Below the pieces are notes generated by a model, which worked only from the letters and a program-made list of their open reading frames with translations, was not told the DNA's origin and did not search any database. A DNA stretch of 64,000 nucleotides from Duganella levis (lineage in GTDB: Bacteria > Pseudomonadota > Gammaproteobacteria > Burkholderiales > Burkholderiaceae_D): the NCBI RefSeq assembly GCF_009857605.1, contig NZ_WWCT01000015.1, positions 1-64,000 of the forward strand. The letters run 5' to 3'. Shown here piece by piece: positions 24,602 to 34,162 of the stretch. Position 1 is the stretch's first letter. Each line of letters begins with the position of its first letter. Both the position numbers and the translations under genes were made by a program.

Positions 24602-25906
24602 TTAGGCGCGCACTGGCTCCAGCGGTTCCAGGTCGGACAGTGGTACGGTCGAGCCTGGATTGGCCAGTTCGGCCTTCATGGTGTCGTGGTTCAGCTCTTT
24701 TTCCCAGTGCGAGACGACGATGGCAGCGACGCCATTGCCGACGAAGTTGGTGAGCGCGCGGCATTCCGACATGAAGCGGTCAATGCCCAGGATCAGCGCC
24801 ATGCCGGCCACCGGAATGTCCGGTACCACGTGCAGGGTGGCGGCCAGCGTGATGAAGCCGGCGCCGGTGATGCCCGATGCGCCTTTCGAGGTCAGCATCG
24901 CGACGCCGAGAATGGTCAGCTCTTGCAGCAGGGTCAGCTCGGTGTTGGTGGCTTGCGCAACGAACAGGGCGGCCATGGTCATGTAGATGTTGGTGCCGTC
25001 CAGGTTGAACGAGTAGCCGGTTGGGACCACCAGGCCGACCACCGATTTCGAGCAGCCCAGGCGTTCCAGTTTGCGCATCAGCGATGGCAGTGCCGATTCC
25101 GACGAGCTGGTGCCCAGTACGATCAGCAGTTCTTCCTTGATGTACAGGATGAAGCGGCCGATCGAGAAGCCGGTCAGGCGCGCCACGGTGCCCAGCACCA
25201 CGATCACGAAGATGGCGCAGGTAGCGTAGAAGCAACCCATCAGGGTGGCCAGCGGCAGCAGCGATTTGATGCCGTATTTGCCGATGGTGAAGGCCATGGC
25301 GCCAAACGCGCCGATCGGTGCCACCTTCATGACGATGTTGACCACGCCGAAGACTGCGTGCGCAGCGTCGTCGATCAGCTTGACCAGCGGCTTGCCACGC
25401 TCACCCAGCAGGGAGATGGCGAAACCGAACAGGATGGCGATCAGCAGCACTTGCAGGATATCGCCCTTGGCAAAGGCGTCCACCACCGTATTCGGGATGA
25501 TATTCATCAGGAAATCGGTGGTGGTCAGCGGGTGCGCCTTGGTGGTGTACTGCTCGATGGCCTTGGTGTCCAGCGTGGCGGCGGTGGCGTTGAAGCCGGC
25601 GCCTGGCTTGACCAGGTTGGCGACGAACAGGCCGATCACCAGCGCGAAGGTGGAGATCACTTCGAAGTACAGCAGGGCCTTGCCGCCGACGCGGCCGATT
25701 TTCTTGATGTCCTGCATGCCGGCGATGCCGGAGACCACGGTACAGAAGATCACCGGGGCAATGATCATTTTAATCAGCTTGATGAAGCCGTCGCCCAGGG
25801 GTTTCATGGCAACGCCGCTGTCCGGGTAGAACAAGCCCAGCAGGATACCGCAGGCGATGGCGAACAGCACCTGGACGTATAAGACTTTATAGAATGGTTT
25901 TTTCAC
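24602..25906 (-). CDS. dctA: C4-dicarboxylate:proton/sodium symporter DctA
   Basis: The 434-residue inner-membrane protein has DctA/DAACS family features: [21 protein letters not shown] (the serine-rich re-entrant loop), [27 protein letters not shown] and the [14 protein letters not shown] loop. It imports succinate, fumarate and malate. Length is normal. The ATG follows GAGGAGACCCC. It is a single-gene unit with its own terminator. Confidence 0.95.
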   Translation of the reverse strand: MKKPFYKVLYVQVLFAIACGILLGLFYPDSGVAMKPLGDGFIKLIKMIIAPVIFCTVVSGIAGMQDIKKIGRVGGKALLYFEVISTFALVIGLFVANLVKPGAGFNATAATLDTKAIEQYTTKAHPLTTTDFLMNIIPNTVVDAFAKGDILQVLLIAILFGFAISLLGERGKPLVKLIDDAAHAVFGVVNIVMKVAPIGAFGAMAFTIGKYGIKSLLPLATLMGCFYATCAIFVIVVLGTVARLTGFSIGRFILYIKEELLIVLGTSSSESALPSLMRKLERLGCSKSVVGLVVPTGYSFNLDGTNIYMTMAALFVAQATNTELTLLQELTILGVAMLTSKGASGITGAGFITLAATLHVVPDIPVAGMALILGIDRFMSECRALTNFVGNGVAAIVVSHWEKELNHDTMKAELANPGSTVPLSDLEPLEPVRA

Positions 25907-26150
25907 GGGGTCTCCTCGTGTGTTTCTGTGAGGAGTGCATCATCGCTCAGGCCGAGAGATATCACTATTGTGGAAAGCCGCAAATTCGCGCTGGTGATAT
26001 CTCTCTGGAATACGGGTTTCTACGTAGCTGCCACCCGCGTGCGCTAGGTGAATGACGCTGCCCTGCGCTACACTTCGCTAAGGGATTAACCACAACACGG
26101 TAAAATGGTATTTTTACACATAAGATCAAAGAACCATTAAGGGAAGCCGC

Positions 26151-27026
26151 ATGCTCGAACCAAAAATAAAGTCTGTTCAATGCCTGTCGCTGGCCGGCCT
26201 GCATCGCATGTCCTACAAGGAGTGGGGTGATGAGAGCAATCCCAACGTGCTGCTGTGCGTCCATGGCGTGACCCGCGTTGGCGACGACTTTGACAATATG
26301 GCCAGGGCGCTGGCCGGCGATTACCGCGTGATTTGTCCCGACATCGTCGGCCGCGGCCGCTCGGACTGGCTGCGCAACCCGCAGTTGTACGTGCTGCCCC
26401 AATATGTCAGCGATATCGTGACCTTGCTGGCGCGCGTGCTGCCAGATGAAAATCAGCAGGTCGATTGGTTCGGCACTTCGATGGGCGGCCTGATCGGCAT
26501 GGGCATGGCCTCGCTGCCCGGCAATCCGATCCGCAAGCTGGTGCTCAACGACATCGGCCCGGTGCTGGCGCCGCAGGCGCTGCAGCGCATCGGCGACTAC
26601 ATCGGCCAGGACCTGCGCTTCGACAGCTTTGAAGCCGGCGCCAAGTTCGTCCGTGACGTGTCCGTCTCGTTCGGCGAGCATACCGACGAGGAATGGCACA
26701 AACTCGCGGCCGATGTTTTGCGCAAAGACAAGGACGGCAAATGGGTGCGCCATTACGATATGGGGCTGGCCTTGCCCTTTCGTTCGGCCACGCCGGAATC
26801 GGCCGAAGCCGACCAGGCCATGCTGTGGGCTGCGTACGACGCCATCACCTGCCCAACGCTGCTGGTGCGCGGCGCCGACTCCGACCTGCTGTCGCCTGAG
26901 ACGGCCAAGCTGATGGCGGAACGTGGACCGAAGGCCCAATTGGTGGAAATTCCAGACGTCGGCCATGCGCCGACCTTTATCCACGACGATCAGATTCATA
27001 TAGCAAAGCAATTCCTGTTAGGTTAA
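26151..27026 (+). CDS. Alpha/beta fold hydrolase
   Basis: The 291-residue protein has the alpha/beta-hydrolase core: oxyanion HG (residues 38-39), nucleophile elbow GTSMGG with Ser110, an acidic residue in RGADSDLLSPE and a C-terminal His in DVGHAPTF. The substrate is unknown. Genes for RidA and RelA follow at 7 and 7 bases, so the three are probably co-transcribed. The start is the first ATG after TTAAGGGAAGCCGC. Confidence 0.9.
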   Translation: MLEPKIKSVQCLSLAGLHRMSYKEWGDESNPNVLLCVHGVTRVGDDFDNMARALAGDYRVICPDIVGRGRSDWLRNPQLYVLPQYVSDIVTLLARVLPDENQQVDWFGTSMGGLIGMGMASLPGNPIRKLVLNDIGPVLAPQALQRIGDYIGQDLRFDSFEAGAKFVRDVSVSFGEHTDEEWHKLAADVLRKDKDGKWVRHYDMGLALPFRSATPESAEADQAMLWAAYDAITCPTLLVRGADSDLLSPETAKLMAERGPKAQLVEIPDVGHAPTFIHDDQIHIAKQFLLG

Positions 27027-27033
27027 AAGTATT

Positions 27034-27384
27034 ATGGAAATCAAACGACTGTACGCAGGCAAACGCCTGTCGGAAGTAGCAATTCACAACAGCACCGTCT
27101 ATCTGGCTGGCCAGATCGCCGAAGACACCACGGCCGACATCAACGGCCAGACGCGCGAAGTGCTGGCCCACGTCGACCGCCTGCTGGCCGAGGCCGGCAG
27201 CGACAAGACCTGCATCTTGAGCTGCCAGATCTACATCAAAGACCTGGCCGACTTCGCCGGCATGAACGAGGAGTGGGACGCCTGGGTGCCGCAAGGCCAC
27301 ACGCCGCCGCGCGCCACGGTCGAAGCCAAGCTGGCCGACCCTAACTGGCTGGTCGAAATCGTCGTCGTCGCAGCGCAGCGCTAG
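27034..27384 (+). CDS. RidA family protein
   Basis: The 116-residue product belongs to the RidA/YjgF/UK114 group of trimeric enamine/imine deaminases or related proteins. It has the family's NSTVYLAGQIAEDTTADINGQTREVL strand-helix, the CQIYIKDLADFAGMNEEWDAW segment and the end motif PPRATVEAKLADPNWLVEIVVVA. The arginine in PPRATVEA corresponds to the conserved substrate-carboxylate-binding arginine. It sits between the hydrolase and relA in a compact operon. Confidence 0.9.
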   Translation: MEIKRLYAGKRLSEVAIHNSTVYLAGQIAEDTTADINGQTREVLAHVDRLLAEAGSDKTCILSCQIYIKDLADFAGMNEEWDAWVPQGHTPPRATVEAKLADPNWLVEIVVVAAQR

Positions 27385-27391
27385 GAGTCTC

Positions 27392-29644
27392 ATGGTTTCC
27401 ACCACTGCGGTCAGCAGCGTCACGTCGGAGCAACTGGTCCAGGGCCTGACGCCCGACGAAAGCGCCCGCATGCTGGCGGCGCTGGAATTTGCCAGCACCG
27501 CGTATGCCGACAAACAATGCAGCAGCGGCCAGGCCGCGCTCGACTTCGCGGTCGGCGTGGCCTGCACGCTGTCGTCCCTGAGCACCGACGTCGAAACCCG
27601 GCTCGCCGGCCTGATGTTCGAGCTTACCCTGCTCGACACCGAGCAGGCGGCCGTGATCGAGCCGCGCTTCGGGCCGGAAGTCAACGAACTGGTGTCCGGC
27701 GTGCGGCAGCTGATCCGCCTGCGCGAGCTGACTCAGAATCAAAATACCGGCGCCGCGCCGGGACGCGGCCGCAACGCCGCGCAAATGGCGGTGGCGCAAG
27801 TTGAAACGCTGCGCAAGATGCTGCTGGCCATGGCCTCCGACATGCGCGTGGTGCTGGTGCGGCTGGCGTCGTGCGTGACCACGCTGCGCTACTTTGCCGA
27901 CATCAAGCTGTTCAACGACATGACCGCCGCCTACGGCCGCGAAACGCTGGACCTGTACGCGCCGCTGGCCAACCGCCTCGGGATCTGGCAGTTGAAGTGG
28001 GAGCTGGAGGATTTGTCGTTCCGCTTCATCGAGCCGGAAACGTACAAGCGCATCGCCAAGATGCTGGAAGAAAAGCGCATGATGCGCGAAGGCTTCGTCA
28101 CCAACGCGATTGCGCGCCTGCAGTCGGAAATGGCGTCAGCCGGCATCCAGGCCGAGGTGTTCGGGCGGCCGAAGCACATCTACTCCATCTGGAGCAAGAT
28201 GAAGGGCAAGGAGCTGGACTTTACGGACCTGTACGATGTGCGCGCGTTCCGCGTGATCGTGGCCGACGTCAAGACCTGCTATACCGTGCTGGGCGTGGTG
28301 CACAACATCTGGACGCCGATTCCGAAAGAGTTCGACGACTACATCTCGCGGCCGAAGCCGAACGGCTACCAGTCGCTGCACACGGTGGTGATGGCGGAAG
28401 ACGGCCGGCCGCTGGAAGTGCAGATCCGCACCCAGGAAATGCACAGCTTCGCCGAATACGGCGTGGCCGCGCACTGGCGGTACAAGGAAGAGGGCGGCTC
28501 CAACTTCCAGGGCCAGAAGTACGACGAGAAAATCGCCTGGCTGCGTCAGCTGCTGGCGTGGAAAACCGACGTCGCCGATGCCGTGGTCGGGCAGGAAGAA
28601 CAGCAGCGCGAGTGGGTGGAAAAGCTCAAGGCTGCGGCCTTGGATGATCGTATCTTCGTGCTGACGCCGCAAGCGCGCGTGATCGAACTGCCGGTCGGCG
28701 CCACGCCGGTCGACTTTGCCTATCACCTGCATAGCGACGTCGGCCACCGCTGCCGTGGCGCGCGCGTGGACGGCATCATGGTGCCGCTGAACACGCCGCT
28801 GAAAAACGGCCAGACCTGCGAAATCATCACCGCCAAAGGCGCACCCGGCACGGCCGGCCCGTCGCGCGACTGGCTCAGCGATGAATATACGGTGGCGACC
28901 CGCACGCGCTCCAAGATCCGCGCCTGGTTCCACGCCATCGACATGCAGGAAACGCTGTCGCACGGCCGCGCCATGGTGGAAAAAACCTTGCAGCGCGAAG
29001 GCAAGACGGCGGTCAACCTGGAAGCGCTGGCTAACAAGCTGGGTTTTGCCAAGGTGGACGACCTGTTCCTGTCGGTCGGCAAGGATGAATTCAGCCTGCG
29101 CCACATCGAGCAAGCCTTGCACGACAGCGGCGAACCGGCCGAGCCGGTGGACGAAGTCTTCCTCGGCAAGAGCAAGGCGTCCAGCGTTGAGCAGGGCGCC
29201 AAGTCGGGCGTGCTGGTGGTGGGGACCGATGGCCTGATGACGCAGCTGGCCAAGTGCTGCAAGCCGGCACCGCCGGATGGCATCGTCGGCTTCGTCACGC
29301 GCGGAAAGGGTGTGTCGATTCACCGCGCAACGTGCAAGAACTTCGCCGAAATGCGCGCCAAGGCGCCGGAGCGGGTCATCGTCACCGAATGGGGACGGGC
29401 GGTGTCGGACACGGTCTACCCGGTCGATATCTTCATTCTGGCGAATGACCGCCAGGGGCTGCTGCGCGATATTTCCGAGGTCTTCTCGCGCGAGAAGATC
29501 AACGTCATCGGCGTCAACACGCAAAGCGCCAAAGGCTTTGCGCGCATGACCTTTACGGCCGAAATCGGCGCCACCGCGCAACTGCACAAAGCGCTGAACT
29601 CCATCGCCGAAGTGACCGGCGTCCAGGAAGCCCGCCGCGCCTAA
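27392..29644 (+). CDS. relA: GTP pyrophosphokinase RelA (synthetase-only RSH)
   Basis: The 750-residue (p)ppGpp synthetase has a degenerate N-terminal HD region (about residues 30-180, no HD pair and no HDxxED), a synthetase domain with GRPKHIYSIWSKMKGKELDF and the RelA-type EFDD motif (residues 313-316), a TGS domain (about 430-490) and a C-terminal zinc-finger/ACT region ending GVQEARRA. RelA binds stalled ribosomes with uncharged tRNA. The EFDD charge pattern and lost hydrolase residues separate it from SpoT. The TAA stop is the left end of the palindrome that follows. Confidence 0.94.
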   Translation: MVSTTAVSSVTSEQLVQGLTPDESARMLAALEFASTAYADKQCSSGQAALDFAVGVACTLSSLSTDVETRLAGLMFELTLLDTEQAAVIEPRFGPEVNELVSGVRQLIRLRELTQNQNTGAAPGRGRNAAQMAVAQVETLRKMLLAMASDMRVVLVRLASCVTTLRYFADIKLFNDMTAAYGRETLDLYAPLANRLGIWQLKWELEDLSFRFIEPETYKRIAKMLEEKRMMREGFVTNAIARLQSEMASAGIQAEVFGRPKHIYSIWSKMKGKELDFTDLYDVRAFRVIVADVKTCYTVLGVVHNIWTPIPKEFDDYISRPKPNGYQSLHTVVMAEDGRPLEVQIRTQEMHSFAEYGVAAHWRYKEEGGSNFQGQKYDEKIAWLRQLLAWKTDVADAVVGQEEQQREWVEKLKAAALDDRIFVLTPQARVIELPVGATPVDFAYHLHSDVGHRCRGARVDGIMVPLNTPLKNGQTCEIITAKGAPGTAGPSRDWLSDEYTVATRTRSKIRAWFHAIDMQETLSHGRAMVEKTLQREGKTAVNLEALANKLGFAKVDDLFLSVGKDEFSLRHIEQALHDSGEPAEPVDEVFLGKSKASSVEQGAKSGVLVVGTDGLMTQLAKCCKPAPPDGIVGFVTRGKGVSIHRATCKNFAEMRAKAPERVIVTEWGRAVSDTVYPVDIFILANDRQGLLRDISEVFSREKINVIGVNTQSAKGFARMTFTAEIGATAQLHKALNSIAEVTGVQEARRA

Positions 29645-29741
29645 ACTCCGGGGTCAGGTCCGGCACTTGGACACGAGCACAACCGTAGCGCTTGCTACGG
29701 TTGTGCTCGTGTCCAAGTGCCGGACCTGACCCCGGAGTTTA
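29642..29741. repeat. Perfect 48-bp-stem palindrome, copy A
   Basis: The arms 29642-29689 and 29694-29741 are perfectly complementary with a GCTT loop. The relA stop codon and the stop codon of the convergent GST gene are the two mirrored ends. A near copy lies at 56901-56996. The stem core begins CCGGGGTCAGGTCCGGCA and ends in GAGCACAACCGTAG before the loop. It could act as a bidirectional terminator or be a REP/MITE-like mobile palindrome. Confidence 0.92.
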
Positions 29742-30338
29742 TTTGTGGGCTTGCTGGGCGGCTTGGATGGATGGGCGGCTGGCGAGGCTGGCATGGTAGC
29801 TTGCCACCGCCGGCCATTCGTTGAGGTCGATGGCGAAAAACTGGAACCAGCCGAGCACAGTGTACAGGTAGGCATCGGCAACGGTGAAGGTTGCTCCCAT
29901 CAGATACGCGCGTTGCTGTAGCGTGGTTTCCAGCACGCTCATGCGGCGGAGCAGGCGGTCGCGGAAGATGGTTCGGGCCGCTTCCGGCAAGTCACTGTTG
30001 AACAATGGCGCGACGCCAGCGTGGATTTCGCTGGTGATGAAATTCAGCATTTCCTGTAATCGCACGCGTTCCCAGCTGCCGGCTGGTGGCGCCAGTGCTG
30101 CTTCCGGTTTGAGGTCGGCCAGATATTGAATAATGGCCGGTCCCTCGGTCAGGATTTCCCCGTTTTCCAATTCCAGAGCCGCCACGTAGCCCTTCGGGTT
30201 GATGGCGCGGAAGTCGCGGCCGTCGGCGGTGCGCTTGCTCTGGTTGTCGACCTTGATTAGTTCATGCGCCAGGCCCAGCTCGTTCAAGACGATCAATGGC
30301 GACAGCGAGCACGTATGCGGTGCGTAGTACAGCTTCAT
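29739..30338 (-). CDS. Beta-class-like glutathione S-transferase
   Basis: The 199-residue protein has the bacterial GST start MKLYYAPHTCSLSPLIVLNE with Cys10, the residue that contacts glutathione in beta-class enzymes. It also has the EGPAIIQYLADL motif of the thioredoxin fold and a helical C-terminal domain (FTVADAYLYTVLGWF). It is divergent from a LysR regulator 92 bases upstream, a common arrangement in which LysR controls the neighbour. Its stop codon lies in the palindrome shared with relA. Confidence 0.9.
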   Translation of the reverse strand: MKLYYAPHTCSLSPLIVLNELGLAHELIKVDNQSKRTADGRDFRAINPKGYVAALELENGEILTEGPAIIQYLADLKPEAALAPPAGSWERVRLQEMLNFITSEIHAGVAPLFNSDLPEAARTIFRDRLLRRMSVLETTLQQRAYLMGATFTVADAYLYTVLGWFQFFAIDLNEWPAVASYHASLASRPSIQAAQQAHK

Positions 30339-30430
30339 TGCGAACTCCTTAAATGGTGAACCCTCACTGTATGCGTCGCATCAAGGCGCTGTAAAATGAA
30401 TGCTTCAGAAGCGCGCTATCAGTTTTTCTA

Positions 30431-31294
30431 ATGATGAATTTATCCCATTGGCGATTGCTGGTTGCCGTCGCCGACTTGCGCAATATTTCGCGGGCGGCGC
30501 AGCAGGTCGGCCTGTCGCAGTCCGGCGCCAGCCAGGCGATTGCGCAGATTGAGGCATCGCTAGGCGCGCCGCTGTTCGTGCGTGAGCGGCGCGAGGTAAT
30601 GCTCACCGCGCTTGGCGAGCAGGTCTTGCAGCACGCGCGCGGCATGCTGGTGGAGCTGGATGCCATCCGCGCGTTGGGTGATGCGGCGCTCGGCTTGCAT
30701 GCCGGCCGCATCCGGCTGGCGACGTTTCCGTCGGTGTTGGCCACGGTGCTGCCGGGGCTGGTATCGGCGTTCCGGCGCCGTCATCCCGGCATTGATGTGG
30801 TGGCGCTGGAGGGATCGGATGAGGAAGTAGAAGCCTGGCTGGCTGAAGATACGATCGAACTTGGTGTGGTGCTGAATCCGGCGCCGCAGCGGCAGGCGGT
30901 GATCATCGGCCGCGATGCGTGGGTCGCGCTATTGCCGGCGCAGCATCCGCTGGGGCGGCGTTCCAGCGAGCAGGGCGTCAGTTGGAGTGATCTGGCCGAT
31001 CAGCCATTCGTGCTGGCCACCGGCGGCTGCAATGTTCATGCGCACAGCCTGGCGATGCAGACCGGCGTGACGCTGAGCGACATCCGCGTCACCGTGCGCG
31101 ACCTGGCCAGCGCGGCAGTGCTGGTGCGTGAAGGACTGGGCGTGTCGGTGATCCCGGAATCGGCACTGCCGTTCGACCAGCGCGGCCTGCGCGTGATGCA
31201 ATTGCAACCGCCTACCTACCGCGAATTCGGCCTGGTGTGTTCGCAGGCCGGACGCGATTCGCCGGCGGTGCAAGCCTTCCTGCGCGAGTTATGA
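30431..31294 (+). CDS. LysR family transcriptional regulator
   Basis: The 287-residue protein has an N-terminal winged helix-turn-helix (LRNISRAAQQVGLSQSGASQ, residues 15-35) and a periplasmic-binding-like effector domain (about 90-287). It is divergent from the GST gene and may control it and itself from the 92-base shared promoter region. Its stop overlaps the convergent CAT-like gene by six bases. Confidence 0.92.
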   Translation: MMNLSHWRLLVAVADLRNISRAAQQVGLSQSGASQAIAQIEASLGAPLFVRERREVMLTALGEQVLQHARGMLVELDAIRALGDAALGLHAGRIRLATFPSVLATVLPGLVSAFRRRHPGIDVVALEGSDEEVEAWLAEDTIELGVVLNPAPQRQAVIIGRDAWVALLPAQHPLGRRSSEQGVSWSDLADQPFVLATGGCNVHAHSLAMQTGVTLSDIRVTVRDLASAAVLVREGLGVSVIPESALPFDQRGLRVMQLQPPTYREFGLVCSQAGRDSPAVQAFLREL

Positions 31295-31933
31295 CGCCAG
31301 CGTCTGCGCAATGCGCTCGCTGATGGCTTCGGCCAGCAGATGCACGTGGTAGCCGTCGATAAAGCCGTGGTGGGCTTGCACCGCCATAGTCATGCTCAGC
31401 TTGCCATCGGCGCGCGGCGCGCTGTAGCGGCCCCAGGCCAGTGACGGGATATCGTAGCTCTTGTGCTCGTAGATCGGATGCTCGATTGCGGACAGCTTCA
31501 GCCACGGCATGCAGGTGATGTAGATATTGCGGCGCTGCTCGTATTCGTTGAGGTCTTCGGCGGTGTTGATCAGCTTGGTGCTGGCTTCTGCTTCCTTGGC
31601 CGAGGCGACGCTGCGGGCGATGAATTCATTCAAGTCATCCGTCATGACGAAGCGCGCGAAATTCAGATTCTCATCCTGGTTGAGCACGGTGTACGAGGCC
31701 CAGAAATCCTCGATCTTGATTACTTCGCCCTTGTAGATGCGGTACAGGTAATTATCGATTCCTTTAACCGCATGCAGCACGTGGTACAGGAAGAAGTGGA
31801 AGCTCGGCAGGCCGCGCTGTTTGCAGTAAGGCCGGAAATCCGGCACTTCCAGCTCAAAGCTCAGGTTGACCAAAGGGTTTTCGAACGACGCAAAAGCATT
31901 GTATCGGTCGCGGCGTTTTTCAAAATTCTGCAT
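31289..31933 (-). CDS. Chloramphenicol acetyltransferase-like protein (CatA fold)
   Basis: The 214-residue protein follows the CatA layout: an N-terminal RRDRYNAFASF segment, the ASYTVLNQDENLNFARF strand and the catalytic motif HHGFIDGYHV near the C-terminus. The second His is the expected catalytic base and Asp is kept (HHAVCDGFH in classical enzymes). Such proteins transfer acetyl groups from acetyl-CoA to a hydroxyl. Whether this one acts on chloramphenicol cannot be told. Length is about that of classical enzymes. It is a chromosomal gene with no flanking mobile element. Confidence 0.83.
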   Translation of the reverse strand: MQNFEKRRDRYNAFASFENPLVNLSFELEVPDFRPYCKQRGLPSFHFFLYHVLHAVKGIDNYLYRIYKGEVIKIEDFWASYTVLNQDENLNFARFVMTDDLNEFIARSVASAKEAEASTKLINTAEDLNEYEQRRNIYITCMPWLKLSAIEHPIYEHKSYDIPSLAWGRYSAPRADGKLSMTMAVQAHHGFIDGYHVHLLAEAISERIAQTLAS

Positions 31934-31945
31934 AAGACGTATTGT

Positions 31946-32950
31946 TTACTGGAGGGCGACAGCATTATAGCTGTCCAGGATGGCTTGCAAGATATTGGCG
32001 GAGCGTCGCTGGCCGTAGCCTTTTCCATAGGCGCTGGAGGTGACGATCACTACCGACTTCAGCGACGGGATGACGTAGATCTTGTTGCCGCCATTGCCGG
32101 AAGCGAAGTTGACGACGATCTCGCGGCCACCAACGCGCTCGGTTTTGCGATACCAGAAATAGCCGTAGTGGTCGGCATAGCGGTCGACGTCGCTGATGGC
32201 GACACGCGGCGCCAGTGCGGCCTGTATCCACTCGGCGCTGAGGATGCGGCGGCCCTGGTACATGCCGTTGTCCAGCACCACCTGGCCGATCTTCGCCAGG
32301 TCGCGCGTGCGCAGGAACAGGTTGCCCTGGCCCTTGGGATGATGGGCCGTATCGCGCAGCCACTGCCAGCGCTGGATGCCGAGCGGCTCGAACAGCGTGC
32401 TGCGCGCGAACGTCTCCAGGTCAATGCCGGTGGCTTGTTCGACCGTGACGCCGGCAATGTAGGCGGTCATCGAGTTATAGCGGTAGCGTGTGCCGGGTGC
32501 GGTGTCGGCCGGCGTGGCCAGCGTGAAGGCGACTGGATCGGCGGCGTCGTCCATCTTGTCTTCGTTACCGGGCGAGGCGGGATCTTCATCGAAGGCAGCC
32601 AGGCCGGAGCGCATGGTTAGCACCTGGTCCAGCGTGACGCCTTCCAACGCCGTGCCTTTGGCGGCGGGCCAGTAACGGTCGATGCGGCCGTCGGCGCTCA
32701 GCTTGCCGCGATCGACTGCTGCGCCGGCCAGCAGGGCGGTGATGCTTTTGCCGGCGGAGCGGATGTCGTGCAGCGTGTCCGCGGTTTCGCCGTTGTAGTA
32801 ACGCTCGGCCACGATGGCGCCGTCGCGCATCACCAGCACGCTGCGCAGGTCGAGGTGTTCGTCGCGGTCCCAGCGGCTCAATACTTCATCCAGCGGCTGC
32901 GCCATCGCTTGTGCTGCAGCCATCAAGAGTGTGAAGAGAAGAGATTTCAT
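31946..32950 (-). CDS. Serine hydrolase, beta-lactamase/NylB-EstB-like family
   Basis: The 334-residue exported protein has a signal peptide (MKSLLFTLLMAAAQAMAQ), the nucleophile motif SAGKS (S-x-x-K with SITALLAG following) and YNS in the position of the class C Y-x-N/S motif (PGTRYRYNSMTAY). It is closer to the nylon-oligomer hydrolase/esterase branch than to AmpC. The start at 32950 follows AGGGGATGCG; the longer reading from 33022 lacks this and would hide the signal peptide. The substrate is unknown. Confidence 0.85.
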   Translation of the reverse strand: MKSLLFTLLMAAAQAMAQPLDEVLSRWDRDEHLDLRSVLVMRDGAIVAERYYNGETADTLHDIRSAGKSITALLAGAAVDRGKLSADGRIDRYWPAAKGTALEGVTLDQVLTMRSGLAAFDEDPASPGNEDKMDDAADPVAFTLATPADTAPGTRYRYNSMTAYIAGVTVEQATGIDLETFARSTLFEPLGIQRWQWLRDTAHHPKGQGNLFLRTRDLAKIGQVVLDNGMYQGRRILSAEWIQAALAPRVAISDVDRYADHYGYFWYRKTERVGGREIVVNFASGNGGNKIYVIPSLKSVVIVTSSAYGKGYGQRRSANILQAILDSYNAVALQ

Positions 32951-32981
32951 CGCATCCCCTATATGATAGGCAGCCGCGCGG

Positions 32982-33905
32982 TTATTTCGTGGCCACTTCT
33001 GCTTGCAGCGTAATGTGGTCAATGCTGTGCTTCTCCAGCAGCATGGCCTTGATGGCGTGCAGGATGTCGGGCCAGCGCTCCAGGTCGGTGATTTCGACGT
33101 GGCCGATCAGTGCCGGTTCGCCTGGCGACATGTCCCACACATGCAGGTCGTGCACCGAGCACACGCCGTCCACTTGCTCCAGGTCGGCGCCAACTTTGAG
33201 GTAGTCGATTTGCTCGGGCACGCCGCCCATCAGGAAGTGATACGACTCGCGCAGCACGCCGACGGTGGAGCGCAGGATCAGCAGCGCGACGAACAGCGAC
33301 AGCAGCGGGTCGATCTGCATCCAGCCGAAGTAATAGATAACGGCGCCGGACACCAGCGCAGCCACCGAACCCAGTAAATCGCCTAGCACATTCACCAGCG
33401 CTGCGCGCGTATTCATATTGCTGTCACCGCGCGACAGCATCCACGCCAGCAGCAGGTTGATCAACAAGCCGAGGCCGGCCACGATAAACACTGTGGCGCC
33501 ATGCACTTCTTCCGGATGCGAGAAGCGGCTGATGGCTTCGTAGCCGATCCAGCTGACCAGGACCAGCAGTACCAGGCTATTTACAAACGCCGCCAGCGCC
33601 TCGGCGCGGCCGAAGCCGAACGAGTGGCGCGCCGACGGTGGCCGCTTGGCGATGATCTGCGCCAGCAGCGCCAGCCCGAGCGCAGCGGCGTCCGTCACCA
33701 TGTGCCCGGCGTCGGAAATCAATGCCAGCGAATTGGACATAAAGCCGGTCACCACTTCGACCACGGCAAAGCCCAGCGTCAATACCAGCGACCACGCCAG
33801 CACCGACTGGCTGCGCTGCACTGTGTAGTGTTTATAGTGGGCGTCGCCGGCGCGGTGTTCGTGCAGGTGGGCGGAGGGCGAGGACGTGGCGGTGTCTGCT
33901 TGCAT
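32982..33905 (-). CDS. Cation diffusion facilitator family metal exporter
   Basis: The 307-residue protein has six predicted membrane helices (about residues 33-205) with the CDF metal-binding pattern LISDAGHMVTDAAALGLA in helix 2 (HxxxD) and NVLGDLLGSVAAL in helix 5. A His-rich cytoplasmic N-terminus (HLHEHRAGDAHYKHYT) precedes them and the usual C-terminal domain (VCSVHDLHVWDMSPGE) follows. It exports Zn2+ or similar ions by proton antiport. The start at 33905 (MQADTATSS) gives a normal length; a longer frame from 33974 adds residues unlike the family. Confidence 0.92.
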   Translation of the reverse strand: MQADTATSSPSAHLHEHRAGDAHYKHYTVQRSQSVLAWSLVLTLGFAVVEVVTGFMSNSLALISDAGHMVTDAAALGLALLAQIIAKRPPSARHSFGFGRAEALAAFVNSLVLLVLVSWIGYEAISRFSHPEEVHGATVFIVAGLGLLINLLLAWMLSRGDSNMNTRAALVNVLGDLLGSVAALVSGAVIYYFGWMQIDPLLSLFVALLILRSTVGVLRESYHFLMGGVPEQIDYLKVGADLEQVDGVCSVHDLHVWDMSPGEPALIGHVEITDLERWPDILHAIKAMLLEKHSIDHITLQAEVATK

Positions 33906-34006
33906 GGGCGTGTTGTTAGATATCAATAGCCACAGTTTAATGTATGACGGCAGCGCGTGCTTTTTTGCTGTCATAGGAGAATTAGAAATGTTTCATATCA
34001 TTACCC

Positions 34007-34035
34007 TTGTTTTTCTTCCGATCGCTCTCTATAAT
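34007..34035 (+). promoter_or_regulatory. Sigma-70 promoter of the tRNA-Val pair
   Basis: A perfect TATAAT (34030-34035) lies 17 bases downstream of TTGTTT (34007-34012), and the first tRNA begins 10 bases after the -10. No other promoter as good is visible before thrS. Confidence 0.75.
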
Positions 34036-34045
34036 GCTGGTCTTC

Positions 34046-34122
34046 GGGCGGTTAGTTCAGCTGGTTAGAATACTTGGTCGACATCCAAGGGGTCGGGGAT
34101 TCGAATTCCTCACCGCCCACCA
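34046..34122 (+). tRNA. tRNA-Val (GAC), first copy
   Basis: A complete 77-base cloverleaf with encoded CCA: acceptor GGGCGGT/ACCGCCC, D stem GTTC/GAAT, anticodon stem CTTGG/CCAAG around loop TCGACAT, T stem GGGGA/TCCTC with TTCGAAT loop. The anticodon GAC reads valine codons. Position 33, almost always U, is C here. Confidence 0.93.
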
Positions 34123-34162
34123 GAATTCGCAGTAAAGCGGTACAATTTAAAGCAGTAAAAAC

